DNA of 64,000 nucleotides from Gentiana macrophylla (lineage: Eukaryota > Streptophyta > Magnoliopsida > Gentianales > Gentianaceae): assembly GCA_026214975.1 (NCBI GenBank), contig JAOBSW010000193.1, positions 1 through 64,000 of the forward strand, given 5' to 3'. Under the pieces are notes generated by a model. The model worked only from the letters and a program-made list of their open reading frames with translations. It made no database searches and was not told where the DNA came from. Positions within the stretch are counted from its first letter, which is position 1, and every line of letters begins with the position of its first letter. This document shows, piece by piece, positions 10,600 to 21,655 of the stretch. The position numbers and the translations under genes were made by a program.

Positions 10600-11238
10600 G
10601 TGAATCAAAATTCCCCAATCAATGTTTACCCATGGAGCAAGAATGGCATAAAAAAGGAGAGCTTCATCCTACGTGACCTCTTCAAAATCTGCAGAAGGAA
10701 GAGCTCGAGAGTTGACAAACCGCTTACACTCCCGGTTTCTCAGGGACAATTCAGAAGCAGGGAGCAAAGTACGAGGGTGTCTCCGGTTAGGGAAAAGGAT
10801 GCGAGTCGTTAAGACCCTAAGCCACCTCATAATGAGTAGAGGATCGATAGCGAGGAATGCAAATGAGTTTGTTGATAGCCTCCGGGTGAAGGTGATGAAA
10901 TGCCCGGAGCGGAATAGAACTGATGGCTTCTTCCCAAAAACTTAGGATATATGAGAATAAAATTCTTTGACCATGGTAACATTAAAAGTCTCAGAGGGCT
11001 AGCAATAATATCCCACCTTACGGAAAGTTGAACTCGAAGCAAAGAACCTCCCCCCCTCAACCTTTTTCTCATTCAAAGCCCTCTCTCTCAAATGCTCCAC
11101 CACGTCAAAATTAGCCCAAAAATGGGACTTAGCAGTAAGAGAGGCGGTAAATAAGAAAGGAGAAACATCGCGCATGGCATGGGCTCCAAATATCTTGGAA
11201 GAAATACCATCTCCAGTTCGGGAGGACATGATGATCAC
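10600..11238 (-). pseudogene. Tat antisense ORF, copy B
   Basis: A second antisense ORF, starting at an ATG at 11229 (or 11238). It begins MSSRTGDG and continues VSPFLFTASLTAKSHFWANF and RERALNEKK, matching copy A block by block. After a stop near 10999 a shifted frame shows TMVKEFYSHI (10944-10976) and EAINKLI (10862-10884), the same FY...IN pattern as copy A. Further left the similarity fades. The start of copy B lies 1.24 kb from the start of copy A, so a tandem duplication within the element is likely. The function is unknown. Confidence 0.55.
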
Positions 11239-11310
11239 TTAGAGAAAGGAGATTTAATCCGAGTATTGATAATATTCTTTGTGATGGTACCCTGGAAAAA
11301 AAACCGCACC

Positions 11311-11320
11311 TTTTATAGGA
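11311..11320 (-). promoter_or_regulatory. TATA box of antisense ORF B
   Basis: On the minus strand it reads CTATAAAAGG, a strong TATA consensus, 80-90 bp upstream of the copy B start codon. Its spacing matches that of the box before copy A. Confidence 0.55.
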
Positions 11321-11448
11321 GGAAGCATGGTAATCCCACTGTCAGAATTTAAGATGATCAAAGGGTTTAAAATAGAGCGGCCTATTCAAATTCAAATTTT
11401 GAATTACCATTTAAACCAATGTTGTTATCAAACCTCCGCCACTAAGTA

Positions 11449-13265
11449 TGTTGGAAATAAAATTGATGTTTTGATGATGATTCATCAGTTATTCAGTTAT
11501 TATTTTAAACTCCATTGATGAAGTGTCATAACTAGTTGTTATAGTGAAAAGCTAAAAGATGTCTAGAACAGAATGTATAGGATTTATTAGAGTCTGATAA
11601 TTGTATAGGTTATATCAGACAAGCACTGCAATAGTTAGAGAGTCATAAAACTGAGAACTAGAAATCATCTGGAAAACTAGATATTAACTAAAACTGAAAG
11701 TATCACTCAGAACCTAAAAACTGAAGTTTACTTAGAACTGAAGAAGGTAAGTTCACTGAGGGACATACACTCGGTTGACTTAACTAGAAGAAGAAGAACT
11801 GAGGGAACAAACTCAGTGGATGAAGAACTGATGGACACATACTTAGTTATTGAAGAATGAATAGTTGAGGGAGCAAACTCAGTAATGAAGAGTAAAGCTG
11901 AGACTGTAAATTTAGAATTCAGGTAGGTCTGTGATGGCCTGAACTGACCTTATGGATCTTGTATCAAGACCTAAGAATCATAAGGACAATGATATCTTAG
12001 ATGATTTATTAAGGATATGGTGTACTCTGATTAAGTCATATGAAATCAGATGAATAGAGTACTAAGTTTTGAAGAAGTGTAAAAACTCAGTTAATGCTCT
12101 AAGTCAGTTGACAAACTAATAACTGACATACTCAGATTAAAATAGATCAAGATACACAGTTTTAAAGTCAGTCATCCAAAGAACTGAACTTACATTTGAA
12201 CTTTGCAAATCAAGAAATATTATTGGATGAAGCACTGACATATCAGAACGGTCAATGACATATGACATCTGAAAATTTAGCCATTGATAGAATTCAAAAT
12301 TCAAACATGATGAATGTTGGACCTCACACTATAAATAGAGGACTTCGCATGAATGATCAAAGACACAACAACGCGAGAATACAAGTATTATTGTGCCCAA
12401 GTCTTGTTCATCTGAATTGCTATCAATCTTTGCACTCAACAAGATCATATCCAGAATTCTTCAAGTGTTCAAGCTACAAAGACTCTATCCAGATTTTGAC
12501 ACTTAAAAGAACCACAAGCAAGAATCAATTTTTTGATTCTCAGCCCAACTTTGATTTTTATCAAAGGTTTATACTGTGAAGCAATCCGGTTTAAGATTTT
12601 CCAAGGGCGATTTATCGTTTTTGCGATCCACGTGTTTGTGTTTGTGGTGGAGCTGGAGAAGAGGCAATACAACCCTCTAAGGACCAGTGTTTCAAGCAGT
12701 TGCAGAGCAGCAATCACACCTATTTTATAGTTGTTTAGATAGTGAAGCTAGGGATTAGTCAAGGCCTATCAATTATGACTTTTTGTAACCGGCTACCTCA
12801 AAGAGTTCTAGTGAAAATTTTCTCCTACATCACAGGGGAAGAGTGGATTGATAGGATTACACCATCTAGATCATCTATAATTCTTACCTTACTTACTTTA
12901 CGCATTACTTTCTATTATTTAGTTTATCAAGTATTTATGATTACTTTTCATATAAAATTTCCATCAAAGATAAGCCGAACAAAGCGATTGATATTCACTC
13001 ACAAATCACAAAGCGACATTAACCAAAATTCAGTTTTACATACTCATCGACTTTTCTTAGACACAACAAGATCCGCATAAAGGCTAAAACTTATCATTGC
13101 CCGGTTGACTCAGTTTCAACATAAGTCAGTTTTGATTTATACTCAGCTAAGTCAGCTCAACTCCACACAAGTTTAAACTAACCTAATAGACTTAGAATCT
13201 AGATTTTGGTGACATGTTTTTTCACCCCCCTCTAAACTTGTGTCAGCCTTTCCAAGGGACCAACA
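11449..13265 (+). repeat. Copia B 5' LTR (1817 bp)
   Basis: It starts TGTTGG and ends CCAACA, a perfect 6-bp terminal inverted repeat, directly followed by the primer-binding site. A TATA box lies at 12330-12338. U3 contains four degenerate copies of a 'ctgaggga.caaactcagt' motif at 11755-11890. The 5 bp before it are AAGTA; the matching right flank is lost with the 3' LTR. Confidence 0.85.
12330..12338 (+). promoter_or_regulatory. TATA box in copia B LTR
   Basis: TATAAATAG about 880 bp into the LTR. The same TATAAATAG core occurs in the LTRs of copia C and D. It marks the U3/R border. Confidence 0.65.
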
Positions 13266-13266
13266 A

Positions 13267-13280
13267 TTGGTATCAGAACA
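13267..13280 (+). other. Copia B primer-binding site (initiator tRNA-Met)
   Basis: TTGGTATCAGAACA begins two bases after the LTR end. It is complementary to the 3' end of plant initiator tRNA-Met (TGGTATCAGAGC) with one substitution. Confidence 0.8.
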
Positions 13281-13387
13281 GTGTTCTTTAAGAAGCCCTT
13301 ATTAAAAGCTCACATGTTTTGATTATACTCTCTCGTTGTTCTTCTGAAAAAGCTCGGTTTTAGTTCTTGCATAAACTCACTCACACT

Positions 13388-15510
13388 ATGGATAACAATC
13401 AGTATGCCAGATCGATGCTCATGTGTAACATGGACCGCTTTGACGATTATAGACATCGTTTGCAGGCTTTTCTAGCTGCCACTCATGATGATTTGATTTA
13501 CGTACATACTGATGGACCTATCCAAATCACTCACATGCAAACTATTAATGGTGATCAAGTCAGAGTCCCAAAGCCCAAAAGCAATGGAACAGTGATGATC
13601 GAAAAAGAAACAATCTCAACAATGTTGCCATGGATATCATCATCAGAACTCTCGATAGTAAGATGTATCTTAAAGTCAAAGATTGCACTACTACAAAAGA
13701 AATGTGGGAGAAACATCACCGGTGTGTGAAGAAGGCTGATTCCATCAAAGGAAACAAGATCTCGTTGACAAGCGAAGTTTGAGAATTTCAAGATGAAATC
13801 CGGAGAAAATATCGAACAAATGGAAACAAGATTCAAGCGCAATAATGGATGAACTAGAACTACTCAAGATTGAATATACCAAGAAATAAATCAACACCAT
13901 AATCTTGAAAGCTTTACCTATGTGCTGGAAAATGATATAGAAGAGTCAAGAAGACTTGATATAGAAGACTCCTTCAAAATCTTCTCAGATCTGAAAGCTT
14001 ATGAATTCAACGAGGATTTCAGAGCCACAACAGTAGTGATCAAAGCTCTGGAGAAACCCAAAAAACAGATCTTGCAGCAGCATCCAATGACAATCAAGAA
14101 ACTTCCTCTAGAAATCTTCAACAATTAGATGAAATGGAAGAACATATGGCACTCATGATGAACAGAATTCGAAGAATGAAAAGTGGGCATCCATTCACTC
14201 AGAAGTACATCAAAAAGACTCCTAAGAAAAGGAAAGATGATGAATATCTTTGCTTTAACTGCAAAAATCCTGGACATTACAAAGCTGAATTTCCCGAACT
14301 AAGCGTAAGAAGACTCAAAGCAATGAAGAACCGTAGGATGGCTCTCGTAAATTTGGAGATGAGTCGACTATGAAGGTGTAATCGAAAGACTCTTAGATGA
14401 TCTGACTCGATGGCTCATATGGAAGATTCAAATGAAGTATGTGAATCAATTCTAATTATACCTCAGCACAGGTTTCCATGCAAAATGCTTGTTCTTCAAC
14501 TGCTGATTCCAATCCAAGAAATCCAGAATTAAAGCAGAAAAAGAAGTTCTGATTCTAGAAGTCGAAAGATTGAGGCTGAATTGAACATGTTGAAAATGAC
14601 CAGAACTGACAAAGAAAAGAATCAATATTAGCCTCTCTTGCGTCAGAAGCAAAGAATCGAATCTTTTGCTCAATCAAGTTCATACTAGATTCAAATCTAA
14701 AAAGCCATATAGAAACAGAACTGGCCTAGGATTTGATACATAGGAAACTTCAAAGCAAGGAACGAGCAAAGCTGCTGGACGTAATGTCAAAACTTGCATT
14801 AAGTTTGTAGCTGAGCAATTTCCAAAAACTGAGAAGCATGCTGAACCAATAAAACCAGTTCCACATGAATAAACTCAGTATCAGTATCAGTTTTCCAAAA
14901 AGTCAGCTGCGTCGAAATAACAAAAGAACATCTAAAGGTAAATTAGCTGCACATCAAGGAAATAGGAATGGTAGATCAACTGCCAGATCTACAAAAGTTG
15001 ATCATGTCAAAAATAAAAAACTCGATCGAGTAAATCCAAGAATGTTAATCATTCAAAGATTCACAAAGTTAGAGGGAAATGCAGATTATTTCCCACTGAT
15101 GATGATTGCAATTTCTCTGAAACTATTATCAAAACTGATAGAGGCAATAATTCAAGACAGAAAACTTATCACAAGTTTCAGTCTAAGACTCAGCAAAGGA
15201 CTTACCCCAGTCCTCAGCAGAAGCCTCAGTAAAGAAGTCAGCACAGACCTCAGTACAGACAGAATGATTGTTATTACTCAGTCTTTAATAATAGAAAGCA
15301 TCTTGGAAACCAATTTCAGCCAAAAGACTTGAGAGATCACATAAATAAAGCATAATCCAGAAACAAATACTATGGGAGTGTAGCTTATATATATGAAAAA
15401 AAGTGCAACAATTTCCAAAGAAGACCTTATGGAAATATCCCCGAGTTGTACTTACAACTGACCCGTATGGACCCAAATAGAGTTGGGTACCTAAAATCTT
15501 TTAAATTGTC
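13388..15510 (+). pseudogene. gag: Copia B gag and gag-protease linker
   Basis: The start at 13388 (MDNNQYARSMLMC) matches the gag start of copia C (MDNTQDARTMLMC). The capsid part is open to 13729, then breaks several times (13730-13920, 14127). The zinc knuckle at about 14250-14300 reads CFNCKNPGHYKAEF, so the final Cys of the CCHC set is Phe. 14380-15510 is a Ser/Gln-rich linker in several frames, ending with the RMDPNRVGYLK block that precedes the protease. Gag would coat and package the RNA; this copy could not do so intact. Confidence 0.75.
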
Positions 15511-17030
15511 TTGCAGGATATTTGGTATTTTGACAGTGGATGCTCAAGGCACATGACAAAGAGCAAAGAGTGTCTGTTTAACTTTGTTGCCAAGGATGGA
15601 CCAAAAGTCTATTTTGGAAGTAAGGACAGACCTGGATATACAAAAGGTTATGGAACCCTGATCAGAAATTGACTTACAATCAAAAACGTATCATATGTTG
15701 AAGGACTACACTACAATCTTTTCAAAGACACTCAATTCTATGACATAGGATACTGAGTCACATTTGATAAAGAGTTTTGCATCATTGTCGAGTGAAATAG
15801 CATATCAAGTAGTTCTTGTTGGAAGAAGAAAAGAGAATATGTATGTTGTAGAATGGTCAACGGCAGCCAGAGAGACTGTTTGCTTGTGCATACCAAATCA
15901 GAAGTCAATTGGCTATGGCACAAGAAAGCGAGTCACCTTAACATTGATGACATCAACACACTGGTCAAAAAGCAATTAGTAATCGGATTACATGAGATTT
16001 ATTACAAGAAGGATAGCTTATGTGATGCTGGCCAAAAAGGAAAGCAAGTAAAAGCAAGTTTCAAGACAAAATCTCAGCATTCAACTTCAAGAGTCTTAGA
16101 ACTTCTACTCATGGACTTATTTGGACCAGTCACACCTATCAGTGTTAGTGGAAAGAAGTACACATTGGTAGTGGTGGATGATTACTCAAGATATACATGG
16201 GTAATCTTCATGTGAAAGAAAAGTGAAACCAAGCAACAACTCACAGAACTTCTCAAGAGACTCCAAAACCAGAAAGGTGTAACAGTTGTCAAGATTAGAT
16301 CAGATAAAGGAACTGAGTTTCTCCATAATATAATCATTGAATATTGTGGAGAAAATTGTGTGCTACATCAGCTTGCAGTCACAACAACACCTCATCAAAA
16401 TAGAGTAGCTAAAAGAAGGAATAGAACTCTCAAAGAGACTAGGAGAACCATGATCATTGAATCAAAGCTACTAGAAAGGTATTGGGCAGAAGTAGTGAAC
16501 ACAGCTTGCCACACATAGAACAGAGCTCTCATGAACAAAAGACATGAAAAGACATCTTACGAGATTTAGAACAGAAGGAAACCAAATGTCTCATATTTTC
16601 ATGCCTTTGGAACCAAATGTTTTATCCACAATAATGGAAAAGATCAGCTCAAGAATTTTCAGCCTAAAGCTGATGAAGGAATATTTTCGGGATATTCAAG
16701 TGTCAGTAAAGCGTTTAGAGCATTCAACAAATGGACACTCAAGCATGAAGAATCTATACACGTATTTTTTGATGAACCAAACTTTCCTGGTGATATAACT
16801 GATGATAAACAATCACCAGTTTCTCAGTTTCAGTTACCAAAAATACCAGAATCAGTTTTTGTCGACATTGAGAGATTTAGAATTTCAGAATCCTCAGATC
16901 AGGATCACCCTCAGTTTCCAACAGTTGAACGACCTACAGCTGAACAACATGAAACTCACCAGTTCAAGATAATCAAGCTCAAGGAAATCAAGAAAAAGCT
17001 CATGAAGATCCAGTTCAACCGAATCAAGAC
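15511..17030 (+). pseudogene. pol: Copia B protease, GAG-pre-integrase and integrase
   Basis: Protease: WYFDSGCSRHMT near 15520-15560, with the active-site DSG intact. GAG-pre-integrase: WLWHKKASHLN and CDAGQKGK, where the first Cys of the usual CDAC pair is kept and the second is Gly. Integrase: MDLFGPVTP (first Asp) and SDKGTEF (second Asp near 16300), then NRVAKRRNRT at 16399-16428, where Lys (16411-16413) replaces the catalytic Glu. In-frame stops are frequent, several explained by single C-to-T or G-to-A changes (a TAG before NRALM near 16518, a TAG in place of Trp near 16566). The integrase cannot be active. Confidence 0.8.
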
Positions 17031-17035
17031 CTCTT

Positions 17036-18720
17036 ATGCAACCCCCTGTACATCAATGGATGAGAGATCACCCTGAAGATCAAGTGATTGGAGATTTTCA
17101 ACAAGGAGTTCATACAAGAAAACAGTTAGATGCAATGATTGCTTGCTTTTTATCTCAAACTGAACCTAAAGAGATAGAAGAAGCACTGAAAGATCCAAAT
17201 TGTATACTAGCCATGCAAGAGGAACTCAATGAATTTGAAAGAAATCAAGTATGGGAATTGGTGGATAAACCGAGATCATGTCAACATAATCGGCACCAAA
17301 TGGGTCCTTAGAAATAAGCTTGACGAAGATGGAAATATTGTGAGAAATAAAGCAAGGCTTGTAGCCAAAGGTTACTCACAAGCAGAAGGGATAGACTTCA
17401 ATGAAACTTATGCTCCAGTTGCAAGGTTAGAGGCAATTAGATTATTTCTTGCCTTTGCAGCTCATAAGAAATTCAAAGTATACCAAATGGACGTTACGAG
17501 TGCATTTTTGAACGGGATACTTGAAGAAGAAGTTTATGTACAACAACCACCAGGTTTTAAATCAAAGATCAAGCTGATAATGTCTTCAAACTGAGAATAG
17601 CTCTTTATGGAGTGAAGCATGCACCAAGAGCTTGGTATGAAAATTTATCTCAGTTTCTAGTAGACAATGGATTTATCAAATGAACCATTGAAAAGACTAT
17701 ATTCAGAATGAAAGTTGAAGAAAGTACTCTCCTAGTCCAAATCTATGTTGATGATCATATTTTTGGATCAGAAAATGAACAACTTTGTGAAAAAATTGCA
17801 AGTTTGATGAAGAGAAAATTTCAGATTAGTATGATGGGAGAATTCAATTACTTTCTCGGTTTACAAGTGAAACAACTAAATGAAGGAATATTCATTCATC
17901 AGACCAAGTATACAAGAGAATTGATCAAGATGGTTGGAATGGAAAATAGTGCTAGGCATTGCAACACCTATTGGAACCTACATCAGATTAGATGAATACA
18001 AGGATGGCAAGGATATGGATCAAACTCTCTATATAAGAATTATTGGAAGTCTACTCTACCTCACAGCAAGTAGACCAGACATATCCTTTACAGTTGGTTT
18101 TTGTACCAGATTTCACACCAGACCTAAAGAAAGTCATCTTACAATTGTCAAGAGAACCTGAAGTATTTAAAAAACACAGCAGGAGTAGGGATATGGTATT
18201 CAAGAGAAGAATAATTCAAGTTGATATCCTACTCAGACTCTGATTATGCTAGATGCAAGGTGGATAGAAAAAGTACTTCAGGCACATGTCAGTTACTAGG
18301 AAATAGAATTGTGTCATGGTTCAGTAAGAAACAAAACTCAATTTCAACATCAATAGTGAAAGTGAGTATATAGCATTTGGAAGCCGTTGTGATCATGTTT
18401 TATGGATAAGACAACAATTGAGAGATTATGAGTACGGAAGAAGGGTGATTCTTATTATGTGTGATAATACAAGTGCTATTCTCATAGCGACAATCGAGTT
18501 TTGCACTCAAGGACAAAGCACATTGATGTGACACATCACTTTATAAGGGATCATGTAGAGAAAAGGGCGTTCTGATTCTCTATGTCCCAACCGAAGATCA
18601 GTTGGTGACATATTTACAAAACCCTTTGGACAAAGAAAGGTTTTCAAAGCCGAGGCGAATTGGGAATTATCAAAGTCGATTAAGTCGGTTTAAGCTTAGA
18701 GATTCGTCAAGGGATTGATC
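17036..18720 (+). pseudogene. pol: Copia B reverse transcriptase and RNase H
   Basis: It starts with the linker HQWMRDHPEDQVIGD, then [40 protein letters not shown], and the catalytic box IYVDDHIFGS near 17740 (usual form [10 protein letters not shown]). [16 protein letters not shown] follows. The RNase H blocks SDSDYARCKVDRKSTSGTC and [12 protein letters not shown] are near 18235-18350, and NTSAI with a degenerate HIDV block near 18465-18530. The frame changes near 17260, 17580, 17960, 18160 and 18480. The domain order and sequence are SIRE/Maximus-like. Confidence 0.8.
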
Positions 18721-19154
18721 TTTTCATCTTTGGGTGAGCTCACTTGGCGGATCGAGTCATTCACATGAACAATCTCAAGCGAATCTGAAATTGAAGAAAG
18801 ACGATCTTGAACTCAACTAGAAACCGATCTCGCCATGGTGTTTATCCGATCAAAGAAAGTTAAAAGATAAAAGGATAAAACCGGCCAATGGTTACATCGC
18901 ATTTACTTACCGCCCGTTTTCTCGAGAATTTGTAGCGTGTACACCCCCACAAATGTCAGATAGTACATGCATCGTTTACACAACCACTCAGTAGAATTTG
19001 AAAAGTTGGTACAAAATCCTCAGAAGATCGTGGATTCAAATCAGAAACCATCAGTCCTATCTATACACTCTCTATATAATTCCTTATTATCATATCTCCT
19101 CTATACCCAAAATTCAAATTTCCTCCCTCACGAAACCAGAGAAAAATTCTTACA
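18721..19154 (+). other. Copia B region between pol and ORF3, with putative promoter
   Basis: No supported ORF. The first 300 bp match the post-pol stretch of copia A (1199-1500 on the minus strand), so it is a conserved part of this family. A TATA box at 19073-19080 lies 75-82 bp before the ORF3 ATG, with a C/T- and A-rich leader between them, as in a plant core promoter. Confidence 0.55.
19073..19080 (+). promoter_or_regulatory. TATA box before copia B ORF3
   Basis: TATATAAT in 'actctctatataattcc', about 80 bp upstream of the ATG at 19155 (context acaATGGcc). The same arrangement is found before ORF3 in copia C and D. Confidence 0.55.
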
Positions 19155-21655
19155 ATGGCCGCCTCTAAAGCACTTTGGATTCCAAATTAATCACTGTTGT
19201 AGAATGCCTCTCTTTTGAAGAATTTGAAGAATTTTGCCACAATACTCTTCTCGCTAGTCATATATGCGAAAAGATCAAGAATACACAAGGCTTGAGAAAC
19301 CATTTGGAAGTAAAATGGCTAAAAGATCTTGACTTGGAAGGGATATTGCAATTCTAGGAAAATATGAAGATGGTGAAAAACTCCCTGATAACAAAGGTTC
19401 GTGGAGAAAAGGTTGTTATCACTGAAGATATAATAAGGCATCTATTCGATTTCAAAAAACCACTCGTGGAATCAATAGACCTAGCATGTTTAATGCTCAA
19501 GCGTGAAGCTTTTCTCAACTAGATTTCAGCAACCGATCAACCTGCCACCTTAATACGAAGCTCAACAGTCTCAAGCGAGTTTGCCTACTCGGCCAGATGG
19601 ATCGACAAGCATGTCATAGGACATTTAAGCGGGTTGGATAATCTATCGAAGATGGGATATATCTAAAGAACATCTTATGGGATGAACTTGAATTCAAGCA
19701 GGCGGGATATATGTTCAAAGCAGATCAAGAAACAACACATTTCTGAGTTAGCATGTGTTAGCAAAACCATAGCTGGAGGAAGACGGTTAGTTGGCAGATT
19801 TTGGTTGAAGAAATCACTCAGCATTATTTGGAAAGACTCAGTGAAGGTAAAAAGGCATAACAAACTACTGTTGCGTCTACAAACACTGAGAAAATTGCAG
19901 CAGTGGTAAGTTCAAAGGTACAGACTTCCCAACCTGAAGCCAATAAGAAAACTGTGACTCAGCAAATAGCTCAATAGAAAGGAGTTAAGCGGAAAGCCGA
20001 CTCATAGAAAGTTAAGTCAGTTGGTAGGCATTTGTTCCCAGGTAGTACATCAAGAGAGATAGCACAAACTTAGGGGGAACAATAGCTGACAACTGAAGGC
20101 AGTTAGTTTGCTAAAGATGTTTCTCAAACGAAACAGAAGATTTCAGAAAAACAAGTTTCTGCTATGGATATCAATCAAGAGCAACAGCAAATTCAGCAGC
20201 AACAAACTCAACTACAATCAGAATGGATTTTTTAACCTGAAAGAATCATCAAAATGATGAGGATAAAGCTCAAGACTAAAGATTCGAGAGAATCTATCAA
20301 GGATGTCTTATAAAGTGAAGAGAAGCTATTTTTGGATAAACTTGAAATATAAGACTTATATGCATTGTTTCCTGTGGACGATTTTCTCACCAAATGCTAT
20401 AAGAAAATCAAAAAAATAGCTCAGAGAAAAGAATTAGTTACATCATCTATTCCGAAGGATGTTTTAAAGAAGAAAGATGATGATAAAGATGATGATTTAA
20501 GGAACGAAATAGAACATAATCTGATTTCTGACCATGCACGCACTACACGAAGGTCAAGAAAGGCAAACTGAAACTCAGCAGGAAGAATTGCCAGTTGGAG
20601 ATCAGACAACTGACAATCAAAAGGAAGCACAAAAAGCTGATAATCAACGACTGATGGTGATAGAAGATGACACTCAGTCTATTCTCAAAGAAGAAGAAGA
20701 TCCAACTGAAAGATTGACAGCTGAAGAACTGAACAAGGTCCAATCCCTTGGACAGTATTCTCAATTAAAAAGAAGAGTACAATGCTCTACTTTCAAGGAT
20801 TTTTGGATATTTGGATTACAGGAAACAGACTGATGTCTCAGTTCATACAAAGCTAGACACTATCAAGAAGACAACTACTAGCTCAGTTTCCGAAATTCTT
20901 AAACTAAAAGAAAACTTTGAAGTCACAACCATGGAGGATCGTGAAACTCAAGCTAAAGCAAAATAGGACTTGAATCAGAGAATTTGTGGCCTAGAAACAC
21001 AGCTCAAAGCAGTTATAACTTCTCAAAAAGGCATAGCAGAAATCAGAAAGTAACTCATCTCTTGATCAATCAAATGTATGATGCCAAAAAAGGGGAAGTA
21101 GAAGAAGAAGAAAAGCTGAAGTTACAAGAAGAGAAACTGAAGCTAGAAGCTGAATTGACAAACTTGAAGAATGGAAATCATCAGCAACCGAATCCTATAT
21201 TAAACAAACTGAAGAACTCGGTGATGAGCGGCTCATCTTGAAATCTGACCAACTGGAGATAAAAGAGCTACTCATACATAGGATTTGTGGATGAAATTTG
21301 CCAAAGATTACAATCATACCAAGACCAAGTACAAGTACATGAATTATGAAGAATCTCTTAATTACTTCTTGTCAGATGAATTTCATAACCAAAAAAGGCA
21401 AACTACAAGAAGACAAAGAAGATTGAAGAAATAATACAGATCAAAGACAAGAGAGATCAAATGAAAGTAGACATTGCTGAATTTGAAGAATACTCCAGTC
21501 ATGAAAGTAGTCTTCCTAAGGTTATTCTTTGGAGAAAATGGAAGTCAAGTTGATTATCTCAAGGCCTTCTCCAAGGAAGATACAAACTTGGAGAATGAAT
21601 ATCATTTCCATGAAAAACAAAGAAAATTCATTCTAGTTACACAGAAAGCTACCTA
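19155..21655 (+). pseudogene. Copia B ORF3 (SIRE-type accessory / env-like ORF)
   Basis: An ATG at 19155 opens MAASKALW; a frameshift near 19175 leads into LSFEEFEEFCHN. The best conserved block at 19396-19455 reads VRGEKVVITEDIIRHLF and matches ORF3 of copia D (VNGKDVVITEKVIRKHL). Later parts are Gln/Lys-rich (19870-20230), then acidic (KKKDDDKDDDLRNE near 20470), then a Glu/Lys/Leu heptad-like stretch (EEKLKLQEEKLKLEAELTNL near 21105-21165) that should form a coiled coil. SIRE elements carry an extra ORF here, often called env-like; I see no convincing signal peptide or membrane segment. The right end is cut by the chromovirus LTR. Confidence 0.6.

Larger units (their letters stand above)
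4569..11448 (+). mobile_element. Tat-lineage Ty3/gypsy fragment with antisense accessory ORFs
   Basis: Domain order is gag (end), protease, reverse transcriptase, RNase H, a second archaeal-type RNase H (7290-7680) and integrase. The second RNase H between RNase H and integrase is a hallmark of the Tat clade (Ogre, Retand and Grande relatives). There is no 5' LTR: the element begins inside gag at the copia A junction. After the integrase stop at 9018 comes about 2.4 kb with two antisense ORFs, as described for other Tat-clade elements. No 3' LTR can be identified before copia B begins at 11449. Stops and frameshifts are frequent, so this is an old copy. Confidence 0.85.
11449..21655 (+). mobile_element. 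Copia B: SIRE-type element with 5' LTR, gag, pol and ORF3; 3' LTR missing
   Basis: 5' LTR 11449-13265, tRNA-Met-type primer site, gag, protease, integrase, RT and RNase H, then an extra ORF3 from 19155. Its right end runs into the truncated LTR of a minus-strand chromovirus at about 21655, so the polypurine tract and 3' LTR are lost. In-frame stops and altered catalytic residues show it is older than copia C and D. It belongs to the same family as copia A, which lies head-to-head with it across the Tat fragment. Confidence 0.85.
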
